This document shows, piece after piece, positions 27,273 through 36,823 of a DNA stretch of 61,140 nucleotides; positions within the stretch are counted from its first letter, which is position 1; every line of letters starts with the position of its first letter. The stretch lies in assembly GCA_013297775.1 (NCBI GenBank), contig JAAFIL010000022.1:1-61140 (forward strand). Reading direction: 5' to 3'. Position numbers and translations under genes: made by a program. This DNA is from Bacteroidota bacterium (GTDB taxonomy: Bacteria; Bacteroidota; Bacteroidia; B-17B0; Aurantibacillaceae). The notes under the pieces are model-generated. The model worked only from the letters and a program-made list of their open reading frames with translations, was not told the DNA's origin and did not search any database.

Positions 27273-28139
27273 TTACTCGATTTGAACGTTTAAAAGTTGT
27301 GACCAAACATTACCCGTTCTTGCCCTTCCTGAGGCTGTTAATTTTTTAGACTCTACTTTTCTTACCAATCCTCCATAAATAGATAGATGATTTCCAACTC
27401 CACTACTATTATTTTGTACTTTTAATGGCGGGCAAATATTCCCTATAAAAAAACAGTTACCACCAACTATTTGCCCACACAATCCACTATTAATTTCATT
27501 TGCGGAATTTCTAAACCATACGCCAGAAGTTCTCCTAAAATTTTCGGTTTCTGAGTCAACATCAGCCCCAATAGGTCCGTAATTCCATACCCATATTTTA
27601 ACTTTTACTCTTCTGTTAGATGCGTAATTATTAGTTTTATTTTTTTGTTGCCAGCCGATACAACTTAAACTTGAACTTTGACTTTGTATGGTTGAACTAC
27701 CCGATTTCATATTTAGCACGTTACCATTCGTAGAGTACAAGAACACGCTATCTAAATTCGTCGAGGTATTTTTACTCGAGAGCAACGGAGAATATTTATT
27801 AAAATTTCCATCTTCAACTTTGTAGTAATCACCATTTGGTCTAAAATAAAAAATAATGCTGCCTATTTTTACTGCACCCTCAGAGTTTAAAACAGTTCTA
27901 AACCCTATACCAGGCATATAAGAGTCATCTGGGTCTGACGAAGGATCTGCATCAGGTGTGTTTAACCAATTATTCCTAAGAGTTTCAATTTTCATTCGCA
28001 AAGAAATAAAGCCTCTAAAGTTGTTCTCGAAGCATTTTGAAGGAGCATAGAAATCAACGGAGTCAATATGTGCTGAGTGTTTAGACTTAATATCATCTAT
28101 TGAGTTTTGTGCACTTTGCATATCTGGAAAATGAAGCAT
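27273..28139 (-). CDS. Uncharacterised exported protein, 5' end frame-disrupted
   Basis: 288 residues from the first ATG, but the frame stays open upstream to about 28211 (residues such as ENNARQTNVCPNINGATLQN), so the true start is probably further up. Just upstream, another frame encodes a lipoprotein signal (listed at 28205), and single-base shifts would join them into a lipoprotein of about 340 residues. The body is Ser/Asn-rich with MPGIGFRTVLNSEGAVKIGS and several cysteines. No catalytic motif was seen and I do not recognise a family. AT-rich codon use suggests acquired DNA. Confidence 0.5.
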   Translation of the reverse strand: MLHFPDMQSAQNSIDDIKSKHSAHIDSVDFYAPSKCFENNFRGFISLRMKIETLRNNWLNTPDADPSSDPDDSYMPGIGFRTVLNSEGAVKIGSIIFYFRPNGDYYKVEDGNFNKYSPLLSSKNTSTNLDSVFLYSTNGNVLNMKSGSSTIQSQSSSLSCIGWQQKNKTNNYASNRRVKVKIWVWNYGPIGADVDSETENFRRTSGVWFRNSANEINSGLCGQIVGGNCFFIGNICPPLKVQNNSSGVGNHLSIYGGLVRKVESKKLTASGRARTGNVWSQLLNVQIE

Positions 28140-28204
28140 TCCGTTTTGAAGGGTTGCTCCATTAATATTTGGACATACATTTGTTTGCCGAGCGTTATTT
28201 TCCG

Positions 28205-28317
28205 TTAATACCTAGATTTGCTAGAAGATGTTGGTTGAGGACTTGAGTTTTTGGTTTTGTTACACGAAACTAAGATTACGATTGAAACACTTAGGATCAT
28301 TAATTTTGTTATTTCAT
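28205..28317 (-). pseudogene. Detached lipoprotein signal of the 27273 gene
   Basis: From ATG at 28300 the frame reads MILSVSIVILVSCNKTKNSS and stops at 28205-28207. It has a clear lipobox (LVSC, Cys13). One base added after the ATG at 28317 would extend it to a standard MKITKLMILSV start. One base added at the AGG before the stop would carry it into the frame of the 27273 gene. Both look like single-base losses in homopolymers. Confidence 0.5.
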
Positions 28318-28524
28318 AATTTCGACTGTTACTACAACAGAAAAGTTTTTAAGTTATTTTAATAGTTATTGAGATGCGAAATTACTTAACAAGCCCTATT
28401 GTAAACGAAATAAAACAGTTAAATTTATTTCCTATTAAGAATGTTGTTTTTCTTTAAACGAATATCTACTTACTTAAATGGAATATTTTTACATTTATTA
28501 AGAATAATTCTAATTTCCTCAGCT

Positions 28525-28872
28525 ATGGATAAAGGATTTAAAATAAGAATGCTCCGCGAAAAAAAAGGAATTTCGCAAAAAGAAGTTGCTTTAAAACTTA
28601 GTATTAATCAAAGTACTTACTGTAAAATGGAAGCCTGCGAAGAAAAAATCAGTATAGAAAACTGTGAAAAAATTGCAAAAGCAATTGGTGTTTTAATATC
28701 AGATATTTTGGATTTTGAAAGTAAATATAACTTTATAGAAAAAAAGAATAACGATCTAATTACTGAACTAAAAAATGAATGTGAATTATTGTTGGTTGAA
28801 GTAGCAGAATTAAAAATAGATAATAGGATATTAATACGTTTACTTGATAAATACAAAAAATTAATACCGTAA
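28525..28872 (+). CDS. XRE-family HTH transcriptional regulator
   Basis: 115 residues from ATG 28525 (MDKGFKIRMLREKKGISQ); upstream in-frame codons back to 28441 encode a hydrophobic stretch unlikely to belong. The helix-turn-helix covers residues 5-60: KIRMLREKKGISQKEVALKL, INQSTYCKMEACEEKISIEN. A leucine-rich coiled coil at about 70-112 probably dimerises it. It lies divergent from the broken lipoprotein gene and may once have regulated it. AT-rich codon use matches these neighbours and not the flanking core genes. Confidence 0.82.
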   Translation: MDKGFKIRMLREKKGISQKEVALKLSINQSTYCKMEACEEKISIENCEKIAKAIGVLISDILDFESKYNFIEKKNNDLITELKNECELLLVEVAELKIDNRILIRLLDKYKKLIP

Positions 28873-28983
28873 GTTTAATCCTCACACTTTTTAGACTTAG
28901 TAGTGGTTATGCCGAGCAAGTTAAATCTAATTGGATTAAAATATAACGAGTCGAGGTATAAAACCCAATTACCGTTAATGTAT

Positions 28984-29014
28984 TTTGTAGTTTCTGTATT
29001 AAATTGTAATTTAA
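28984..29014 (+). promoter_or_regulatory. Possible promoter before the DUF58 operon
   Basis: TTTG at 28984-28987 and TAATTTAA at 29007-29014 are 19 bp apart. Box -7 has two mismatches. Transcription would start almost at the ATG (29024), giving a near-leaderless mRNA, so the call is weak. Confidence 0.25.
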
Positions 29015-29023
29015 AACCTTGTG

Positions 29024-30394
29024 ATGACTGGTTTATATAAAGTAATTAGGCTACTTAAAACGCTAAGTTATTATTTACCAATTACGGTTTACTTTTTGTT
29101 GTTTATAGCCATTATAGTGCCAGGGTATTTAAAGTTAAAAGCCATTGCCGAAATGCCCGACTCGGCCTATACCGCTGTGTACGCCATCTTATTAAACGTA
29201 ACACTTTGGTTTGGATGCAGCATGGTTTGTTTGGCATTGTTAAGTGTTGGTGTGTCGTACGGATTTATTAAGTGGCAACAACGTCGAGGGCTATTGCAAA
29301 TAAAACTAGAGGCATTTAAAAAATCAGAAAGCATTCAACAGAAGTTACACCTCCGCTTGCAGCCTGCCTTAGCACCACTTATGGGTTTTATAAAATTGCG
29401 GGTACGCTACGATTTAAAAGCCTATTCGCCTAAGTTTTCGCCTTCGCCATTAAACGAAAAAGGCTCATTTACTACTTGGCAAGGTGCATTTGTTTGGCAT
29501 TTACCCGAAATACGCGAGTACCATGTGGATAGAGTAGTGCTGTATTGCGAAGATTTTTTTCATTTCTTTTCGTTGGCATTAACCCTAAAAACAGCCATTC
29601 GTTTTCACATTTATCCACAAACACAAACTACGCCTGCATTTAAAGCTGCACCTCGAAAAACCGAAGAAACCGATGTGCGCATTGACGAATTAAAACGAGT
29701 AGAAGGCGAGTGGCTCAACTATAAAAATTTTGAAACCAGCGATGATGTGCGCCGTATTGTTTGGAAAATTTACGCCAAAAATAAAGAACTGGTCGTGCGT
29801 ACGCCCGAGGTCTTAGATCCTTACGCCTCTCATATTTATTTTTACCCTTCCTTTTATAGTTTTATGAATGTGAGTGGGATAACCAAAATTGAAAAACCGT
29901 TTTTGAACGCTTATAAAAATGCGTGTTGGTCGGTGTATCAACAATTGCAAAAAAAAGGATTTGAGTTAACGTATATACCCGATCAAACCTTGCCACCGTT
30001 TAATACCAACGACGCTAACGAACGCGTGCCGTTTATGATTGCTGGAAGCCACTGGCAGCAAGAGGCAGCGCTTAACGATTTTATAAAACCGGGTTATGCC
30101 TCGGTGGTATTGCTCTCTTCTCTTAACGACGCACAAGAAGTAGAACAATGGATAGCGCGTTATGGAAACGATATTTCGTTTTTATTTATTCCACTAAGTC
30201 AAGTAAGCACCAGTGCCTTGTGGAAAACTTGGCTCAAATGGATTTTTTTGCAAGGCGATGTAAGCGAAAACGAACAAAGCAATACTTTATGGAAAGTATC
30301 GCCTTTGCGTTTAAAACTAGAGGCGAACGAGAAAAAAATAATTGAACTTTTAAAACAATCGGAGCGCAGTATGGCGTTGCAAATGTCAGTATGA
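29024..30394 (+). CDS. DUF58-domain membrane protein
   Basis: About 456 residues (a GTG at 29021 precedes the ATG). Two membrane spans at about 17-37 and 57-82 are followed by a large domain. The DUF58 signature is at about 230-270: EGEWLNYKNFETSDDVRRI then VWKIYAKNKELVVRTPE. DUF58 proteins are nearly always encoded with MoxR ATPases and are thought to be vWA-like partners in chaperone-type assembly of envelope enzymes. The stop overlaps the transglutaminase start by 4 bp (ATGA), so the two are coupled. Confidence 0.85.
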   Translation: MTGLYKVIRLLKTLSYYLPITVYFLLFIAIIVPGYLKLKAIAEMPDSAYTAVYAILLNVTLWFGCSMVCLALLSVGVSYGFIKWQQRRGLLQIKLEAFKKSESIQQKLHLRLQPALAPLMGFIKLRVRYDLKAYSPKFSPSPLNEKGSFTTWQGAFVWHLPEIREYHVDRVVLYCEDFFHFFSLALTLKTAIRFHIYPQTQTTPAFKAAPRKTEETDVRIDELKRVEGEWLNYKNFETSDDVRRIVWKIYAKNKELVVRTPEVLDPYASHIYFYPSFYSFMNVSGITKIEKPFLNAYKNACWSVYQQLQKKGFELTYIPDQTLPPFNTNDANERVPFMIAGSHWQQEAALNDFIKPGYASVVLLSSLNDAQEVEQWIARYGNDISFLFIPLSQVSTSALWKTWLKWIFLQGDVSENEQSNTLWKVSPLRLKLEANEKKIIELLKQSERSMALQMSV

Positions 30395-33018
30395 AATTAG
30401 GAAAACACTACAGCTTCAAAAAAGTAATGATGCAATTGCTACTGCTTGTTTTACCAGCGGCAGTGTTGGCGTGTTTCTTTTTAAAGCGGGTAAATGCCTA
30501 TTATGCTATTTTAGGAAACGATTGGATAAGCCAAGCCATTTATTTTACAATAGGGTGTTCACTAGCTGTTATAACATTTCGCTATCGGTTTCGGTTTTTG
30601 CCCATTAGTTTGGGTTTAGCCATTGTATTAAGTTTCATTTATCAACTGGTGCAACGCCTACAAATAGGCGAGTTCGATAGTTTTTATGCCGCCATTACCT
30701 TTTACATTTTTAGTATTTTATTTTTGATAGGTTGGTTAGCTGGCTATGGATTTAGCCGCTCTCGAAATGTAAGCATCATTTGGAGCACCTTGTTGTTGTT
30801 GTTGGAAATTGCATTGGTAAGTCGCACCAGCGATATAACCGTAAGCGCACTTATTAGTGGCATAGTACCTATTTTAATTTATAGTTTTTACAGCATTTAC
30901 ACCGCCGAATTAATTAGGAACACTAACGAAAATGAAACCCAGTTTACCTTTTTTATTGGTAAACGATTGGTGAGCTTTGCCTTACTTATTTTTATTTTAC
31001 TCATTGGTTTACTAAGTTATTTCAAAAGCGATTTTCAAGCGGTAGAGAAAGCCTGGGGAGGCGCAAAAGGACAAACGAACCAAGACCAAAATGGAAATAA
31101 TGGCGAGTCTATGACTCAAAAAAATAAAGAGGGTGGCCTACAAAACAAAGATCAAACGCGTTTAAGCGGAAGTTTAAATAAAGATAAGCAATTGGTGTTT
31201 GTAGCCAAACTCGACCACTTTTTTGAATCTACTAAAATTCCAAATCCACTTTATTTTACCTCGCATTATTTTACCCGTTTCGATACCTTAACACAAACGT
31301 TTGAGGTAGATGAAAATTTACCACACAACGATTTATTTAAGCCCGATCCTTCAAAAATTCCGCTTTATTTTAAAGAGAGCGATACCAACATTATAAGCCA
31401 ATCGTTGGCAACACGCGATCGAAAAGTAATTGCCGCCGATGTGTATAAGGTAGGTTTAGCACCCGAAAGTTTTGTAGCCCCATCCACCGCCTTTTATTGC
31501 CAACCCATTTCGGTACCCGAAGAGTACAAGAATTTATACCGCAGTGCTTATACTACTAAAATGTGGGTTAGCGATTTAAACAGTGCTTATTTTATTTATA
31601 ATCCAGCAGGCAATACAGAGCTTGAAAAATTTCAGGAATTACGTTTTGCAAAGTTAAGAGCCATTGAACAAATTAAATCGCCCGATAAACCGTTTGAAAC
31701 GTATTACACCTATATGCCCGCAAATGCCGAATACAAGCGCATCACAGCCTTGGCGCAAAAAATTACGCAAAATGCAGCAGCCCCCATTGATAAAATTATT
31801 GCCATTCGCGATTATTTTTTAAGCAAAGATGAGTTTAACCAACCACTCTTTAAGTATTCTGATAATCCTGGTATTCCGGGCATTCCGAGTGCCAGTAAAT
31901 TAAATTATTTTTTGTTTGAAAACCGAAAAGGATATTGCGCGTATTATGCGGGTGCTACCTTATTTATGTTGCGTTCATTGGGTATCCCTTCTCGTTTGGC
32001 TGCCGGATTTTTAGCAACCGATCGCAGTAGTAAAAACCCAGGTTGGTATTGGTTTTATGCCGACCAGGCCCATGCGTGGGTACAAGTTTATTTTCAAGGA
32101 TATGGTTGGATAGATTTTGATACTACCGTACCCGATGTAAATACCCAACAAGCACCACAACCCGATGGAACACCTCCTACAGATGTGCCTGCCACCTATT
32201 TAGTTGTAGAAGGTCAAGTTAATGCTATTGACACTTTGAGAAAACGAATTGTACTGCAAACTAAAAGAATGCTCTATCACGATACAGAGTTTGTAGCTAG
32301 TCAAGAACGTGAGTTGAATTTAGATGTGTCGTTAGCCCGTTTATTAAACGATACTGGTAACATAGGCTTAAGTGCAATAAAAGCGGGAATGCGCCTTACA
32401 GCCGTATCTCGTGCCGAAGTATTGAAAACACTTTTTACGCAAGCTGGCGATAATTTTGAAACGTTGGTAAAACGTTTGCCCAATCCCATCCCAATAGATG
32501 AGTTAAAGTTGCAAACAAAAACCGAAGAGAAGAAGGCAAAAGAAAAAGAAAAAAAGACAGAAGAGACTCCATTTAACTGGTTTCGATTTTTATACTTAAC
32601 GTTAGGCGTTTTGGTGGGTTTAACACTAATTATTTTTCTCTTACCATTTTTAATAGGTTGGGTCTTGCATCTTAAAGCTAAGTCCACAAAGGGTTCTATC
32701 GCTCAACAAGCCTTTGCCAAACACCGTGCTTTAATTTATTATTTGAATCAAATGGGGTATGCCGCTAATAGCAACGGCCCACACGCTTATGCCAAAAATA
32801 TAGATGAACGCTTTCAAACACAACTTGCACCGTTTATGGCCATTTATCAGAAATTAAAATACAGCACACAAGGTTTAACCGAAGCCGAACAAGGTGTAGT
32901 AACCACTTTTTACACCACTAATTTAAAACAGTTAAAAAAACAATTGCGATGGAAGCATCAATTGTTATCGTATTTAACGATTAACCGCACTTTTCAATTT
33001 TTTAGTAAACCCAAATAA
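30391..33018 (+). CDS. Membrane-bound transglutaminase-like protein (TgpA type)
   Basis: 875 residues. About six membrane spans lie in 10-220 and one near 730-755. The periplasmic part between them holds a transglutaminase core. The catalytic Cys is in KGYCAYYAGATLFMLRSLGI (about 516), His in DQAHAWVQVYF (about 560) and Asp in GWIDFDTT (about 575). A short cytoplasmic helical tail follows the last span. The family cross-links or cleaves peptides at the envelope, and its exact substrate is unknown. It overlaps the DUF58 gene by 4 bp and precedes the MoxR gene by 4 bp, a classical grouping. Confidence 0.88.
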   Translation: MKLGKHYSFKKVMMQLLLLVLPAAVLACFFLKRVNAYYAILGNDWISQAIYFTIGCSLAVITFRYRFRFLPISLGLAIVLSFIYQLVQRLQIGEFDSFYAAITFYIFSILFLIGWLAGYGFSRSRNVSIIWSTLLLLLEIALVSRTSDITVSALISGIVPILIYSFYSIYTAELIRNTNENETQFTFFIGKRLVSFALLIFILLIGLLSYFKSDFQAVEKAWGGAKGQTNQDQNGNNGESMTQKNKEGGLQNKDQTRLSGSLNKDKQLVFVAKLDHFFESTKIPNPLYFTSHYFTRFDTLTQTFEVDENLPHNDLFKPDPSKIPLYFKESDTNIISQSLATRDRKVIAADVYKVGLAPESFVAPSTAFYCQPISVPEEYKNLYRSAYTTKMWVSDLNSAYFIYNPAGNTELEKFQELRFAKLRAIEQIKSPDKPFETYYTYMPANAEYKRITALAQKITQNAAAPIDKIIAIRDYFLSKDEFNQPLFKYSDNPGIPGIPSASKLNYFLFENRKGYCAYYAGATLFMLRSLGIPSRLAAGFLATDRSSKNPGWYWFYADQAHAWVQVYFQGYGWIDFDTTVPDVNTQQAPQPDGTPPTDVPATYLVVEGQVNAIDTLRKRIVLQTKRMLYHDTEFVASQERELNLDVSLARLLNDTGNIGLSAIKAGMRLTAVSRAEVLKTLFTQAGDNFETLVKRLPNPIPIDELKLQTKTEEKKAKEKEKKTEETPFNWFRFLYLTLGVLVGLTLIIFLLPFLIGWVLHLKAKSTKGSIAQQAFAKHRALIYYLNQMGYAANSNGPHAYAKNIDERFQTQLAPFMAIYQKLKYSTQGLTEAEQGVVTTFYTTNLKQLKKQLRWKHQLLSYLTINRTFQFFSKPK

Positions 33019-33022
33019 CGTT

Positions 33023-34027
33023 ATGGAAGATACATTGCAAACCGAACAGGCATTACACCTCATTCAAAAATTAACGGATAATATAGAAACCGTTATTAAA
33101 GGCAAACGCGAGCAAATAAAATTTGTGCTTACGGCGTTGTTGGCCAAAGGACACGTATTAATAGAAGATAATCCTGGAACGGGCAAAACCGTTATGGCTA
33201 AAACTTTAGCGCAAAGTATTTCGGGCAGTGGCAGCAGCGATGCGCAGTTTAAACGCATCCAATTTACGCCCGATTTATTACCCATGGATTTAATTGGCTC
33301 GCATATTTTTGATGATGCTAAAAAAGATTTTGTATTTAAGAAAGGACCTTTGTTTTGTCATTTCTTGTTGGCTGATGAAATTAACCGCGCCTCACCCAAA
33401 GTACAGTCGGCTTTGTTAGAGTGTATGGCCGAAAACCAAATCACCATTGGCGAAACCACTTATCCACTTGAGCAATTATTTTTTACCATCGCTACTCAAA
33501 ATCCGATAGAAACCGAAGGCACTTATCCACTACCAACGGCTCAGTTAGATCGGTTCTTTATCAAAATTTATTTTGGATATGTAGATGAGCAAACTGAATT
33601 AGACATCTATAAAGATTACTTAGGTATTCAAACCAATTTGAATCAAATAAAGCAAGTATTGAGTTTGAGCGATGTTTTACACCTTCAGCATCAAACCGAA
33701 AAAGTATATATACACGATGCGTTAATTGTGGCGGTGCGTAACATCATCCGTGCAACCCGCTCGCATCCCGAAATTAGTTTGGGTGCTTCAACCCGAAGTG
33801 GCATTACGTTTTTGAAATGTTTAAAAGCGTTTGCTTTGGTAAATGGGCGGTTTTATGTTACCGAAGATGATCTAGCCCGCTTGAGTTCTGCGGTGTTAGA
33901 CCATCGCTTAATTTATCGCAGCAAAGAAGGAAAGCAAAAAGCACTCGGACAAATTATTGCCGTTGAACTCGACCGATTACGCCGTTTAAACATTCAAACT
34001 ACAGCAACAGCAAGCCCAGCCTCTTGA
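33023..34027 (+). CDS. MoxR-type AAA+ ATPase
   Basis: 334 residues. Walker A is DNPGTGKTVMAKT at 49-61 and Walker B is FLLADEINRASP at 114-125. Sensor 1 is in ATQNPIETEGTYPLPTAQLD and the Arg finger region follows (DRFFIK). The C-terminal lid extends from about 215. MoxR ATPases act as cytoplasmic chaperones that mature membrane or periplasmic complexes, usually with a DUF58/vWA partner. Here both that partner and a transglutaminase are immediately upstream, and a TPR protein follows by 16 bp. Confidence 0.95.
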   Translation: MEDTLQTEQALHLIQKLTDNIETVIKGKREQIKFVLTALLAKGHVLIEDNPGTGKTVMAKTLAQSISGSGSSDAQFKRIQFTPDLLPMDLIGSHIFDDAKKDFVFKKGPLFCHFLLADEINRASPKVQSALLECMAENQITIGETTYPLEQLFFTIATQNPIETEGTYPLPTAQLDRFFIKIYFGYVDEQTELDIYKDYLGIQTNLNQIKQVLSLSDVLHLQHQTEKVYIHDALIVAVRNIIRATRSHPEISLGASTRSGITFLKCLKAFALVNGRFYVTEDDLARLSSAVLDHRLIYRSKEGKQKALGQIIAVELDRLRRLNIQTTATASPAS

Positions 34028-34043
34028 AAACCTCAACTAACCC

Positions 34044-36089
34044 ATGAAAAAAGTAAATAGTATCGGTTTTATTTTTAGTCTTTTGCTGGTGCTTCATTTC
34101 GGTGGGCAGGCGCAAACTAATACAGCGGCGCGCTACGAAATAGATGCAAAGCGCATTGGCGTGAACTCAAGCGATAACGACATGTTGCCGCGCAGCCGCG
34201 AGTTTATTAGACTAGATAGCACTTATTATGTAGGATGGTTGTTAGAGGGCTTGTATAAATACGATCGTAGCGGCGATTACTTAGGATATAAACAAGCCAT
34301 TGTTCCGTTACGCAAGGCCCTCCAATTAATGGAGAAAGATTATGGCAACACATTGAAAAATTTATTTTCAACGCCTAACTTTTTTTTGACGAACGTGCAA
34401 CGCTTCGATGATTTTTACCAAATAGCTAGTACCCTTATTCAAAGTTATAACAGCATCGAAATGCCCGACTCGACCATGGCTTTGTTAGATAAAATAGAAG
34501 GCTATCAGTTTCAACGCGATTTTTTTGGGATAGATTGCGACCGTTGTTGGCTCTACCATCGCAATCGGTTTTATACTTCGGCACAACATTCCTTTTTAAA
34601 AAATAGTATTGATGAAAATGTAGATTTAGCTTTAAATGCGTGTTATAAACAAATTGAACGAATCCAGAAAAATAAAATAAGTAACGACCGTTGGTATGGG
34701 CCTTATCAAAGCGAAGAAGATTTGTTAACGGTGTATCATTACCTCGCCATTATGCACAATTACAAACAACAGTACGATAGCGCACAATACTATTATCAAT
34801 TTTTAATTAATGGTGGACGCGTATCGTGGAGTAATTATGCCAACACGCAACACGAAGTAGGATTGTTTTCAGGCGCCATGGATAATTACCGTAAGCCGCA
34901 GCCCCGCCGAAAATTTGCCTTGGTAGAAGCCGATTATTATATGCCTACCTTATTAATTTATGGTGGCAATACAAAAGTTGCGATTAGTAGCACGCAACAA
35001 AAAATTAATGAAGTAGGCTCTACCCCTGGTTTTGGTTGGTATAATATTGCTTTGGCTCGTTCTTATCTTTACGACGGGCAGTTAGATAGCAGTGAGTTCC
35101 ATTTAGATAAAGCGTTTCAATTTAAAGAGTTGCACATTAACACAACGCTTACCCAATCACAGTACGAGTTTACAATTAATTTATTGCGGGTACAATTGAT
35201 AGATAAAAAAATAGCGCGTTTAAAATTTTTTAATAGTGGGTGGTGGTATCATCCTGGTAGCCTCTACGACTGGTATTTATTAAAGATGGAAAAAGCCATG
35301 TTAGAGTATGCGTTGGTAAATGCTTTGGCCAATAATCCGGAGCGCAACCGCTTGGTTTATGATTTATTTTGTGCCGAGGCCACTGTAAGTTTTGATGAAA
35401 GCACTTATTTATTAAAAGATTTTTGTTTGCCCTTTTTTAAGCAGAAGTATATTAATTATGCGGATAATGATAAACGTTTGCGTTTGAATCGTTATTTTAA
35501 ATTACTAGTAGCGCGGTTTACTTTAGATGACGGTGATGAAGAAGAAGCAAAAGCATTAGCTCAAAATTTATTGCAAGAGACATTATTACCAAGTGATAAC
35601 GAAGAAGATTACAACCGCATTGATAGAGACTATGAAAAATTATATGCGTATCGGTTATTAGAAGTATTGGCGCGTTGCGAAGAGGACAGCGAGAAAAAGC
35701 TAACCTTAGCAAAAAAATGTTTTGAGGCATTTCCGCAGCTGGTGCCTTACTCGGGCATTGTTTGTCAAATGCAGTTGGAATGGGTGGGCAGTAGTAACGA
35801 TGTGGTGATGCAAACGGTGAAAGAAGAGGTTAAGGCGTGTAATGTAGAATGGGTCGAAAGTGCTGATGTACCTAAAGCACAAGTGATGGTAGAGAAAAAA
35901 GGGGATACTTACCGCTTGGTCATAAACGTTTGGAATCATGCGGGTAAAAGTGTGTTAAGTAATTCGGAATTGTTATTCAAGAAACCCGAGGGTGTGGGCA
36001 AGGAGTTGGCTTTGCGATTGTTTGGTAAAGGCGGTGCTGTTCAGTTTGAGCCTGAGCCAAAAACAAAGCCAACTGTGGCTAAGTTTTAG
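34044..36089 (+). CDS. Exported TPR-like protein of the MoxR operon
   Basis: 681 residues, signal peptide ending GGQAQ near 23. The chain is almost all helical, with TPR-like pairs (LGYKQAIVPLRKALQLMEKD, YHYLAIMHNYKQQYDSAQYY, LARSYLYDGQLDSSEFHLDK). Several Trp/Tyr-rich segments (DRCWLYHRNRFYT) stand out. The last 130 residues form a small beta domain (VMVEKKGDTYRLVINVWNHA). It would lie in the periplasm next to the transglutaminase. It starts 16 bp after moxR, so belongs to that operon, and it may be a scaffold or the substrate receptor. I do not know a named family. Confidence 0.7.
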   Translation: MKKVNSIGFIFSLLLVLHFGGQAQTNTAARYEIDAKRIGVNSSDNDMLPRSREFIRLDSTYYVGWLLEGLYKYDRSGDYLGYKQAIVPLRKALQLMEKDYGNTLKNLFSTPNFFLTNVQRFDDFYQIASTLIQSYNSIEMPDSTMALLDKIEGYQFQRDFFGIDCDRCWLYHRNRFYTSAQHSFLKNSIDENVDLALNACYKQIERIQKNKISNDRWYGPYQSEEDLLTVYHYLAIMHNYKQQYDSAQYYYQFLINGGRVSWSNYANTQHEVGLFSGAMDNYRKPQPRRKFALVEADYYMPTLLIYGGNTKVAISSTQQKINEVGSTPGFGWYNIALARSYLYDGQLDSSEFHLDKAFQFKELHINTTLTQSQYEFTINLLRVQLIDKKIARLKFFNSGWWYHPGSLYDWYLLKMEKAMLEYALVNALANNPERNRLVYDLFCAEATVSFDESTYLLKDFCLPFFKQKYINYADNDKRLRLNRYFKLLVARFTLDDGDEEEAKALAQNLLQETLLPSDNEEDYNRIDRDYEKLYAYRLLEVLARCEEDSEKKLTLAKKCFEAFPQLVPYSGIVCQMQLEWVGSSNDVVMQTVKEEVKACNVEWVESADVPKAQVMVEKKGDTYRLVINVWNHAGKSVLSNSELLFKKPEGVGKELALRLFGKGGAVQFEPEPKTKPTVAKF

Positions 36090-36114
36090 AAGTATTGGAT
36101 ACGTTTTTATTGAT

Positions 36115-36654
36115 ATGAATACTACAACAATTAATAGCGATTCGGTTTGTGTTTACATGCGAACTAAAGTAAAGATTTCAGCATCGTTTAAAAAGTTTTT
36201 AAAAATAGTTGGTTTTAGTTTTACATTGGGTTTGCTGATTATTAGTATTGAATCTGATAATCCGGGTTTATATCAGTTTGGTATAATATTAACTTTGGCT
36301 GCACTTGTTTTAATATTACCCATTACTCGAACTTTATTGTGGAATTTATTTGGAGAAGAATACCTATCATTTAGTAGTAAGTCGGTGGTGCAACAGTTAA
36401 ATTACGGGATTGTTATTTTGCCCTCCGAAACGTATTTATTTAATGGGCGTTTAAATTATAAGTTTGAAAACATGCGTATAGTGAATGATACAGAGGAAGT
36501 TCAAATTCACTTTTTTAGTTACGATGAAATGGATCAGCCTGTTTATTTATTTGAAACAAAAGCTTATTTGTCTGTGGCGTTAGCAGAGTCGTTGATAAGG
36601 GAGTTGCAAAAAAAATTTGATTACACACTTGAAGTATCAACGGGATTTTTATAA
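36115..36654 (+). CDS. Small membrane protein
   Basis: 179 residues from ATG 36115 (MNTTTINSDSVCVYM), chosen because the frame upstream overlaps the TPR gene and lacks sense. Two adjacent membrane spans at about 29-47 and 53-73 (FSFTLGLLIISIES, FGIILTLAALVLILPIT) are followed by a cytoplasmic beta-rich domain (LSFSSKSVVQQLNYGIVILP). That arrangement resembles bacterial PH-like membrane proteins but is not proof. It is 25 bp after the MoxR-operon TPR gene. Confidence 0.6.
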   Translation: MNTTTINSDSVCVYMRTKVKISASFKKFLKIVGFSFTLGLLIISIESDNPGLYQFGIILTLAALVLILPITRTLLWNLFGEEYLSFSSKSVVQQLNYGIVILPSETYLFNGRLNYKFENMRIVNDTEEVQIHFFSYDEMDQPVYLFETKAYLSVALAESLIRELQKKFDYTLEVSTGFL

Positions 36655-36823
36655 ATCCATTGACGTATTTCTTTTATACTTCCATTTCAATGTGAAATCT
36701 TTAGAATTGAAATTAGTATTAACTAACATATTAAATAGTTGAACACTATACTTTTTGGTGCTAAATAATAAGGTGTAGAGTTGTTTATCTAAACTATTTA
36801 CTTTCTTAAAACTCGGTATAAAA

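Noticed and set aside
35992-36114. Upstream extension of the small membrane protein gene
   Set aside because: It overlaps the TPR gene by about 100 bp and adds a sequence unlike a signal or domain; ATG 36115 is preferred.
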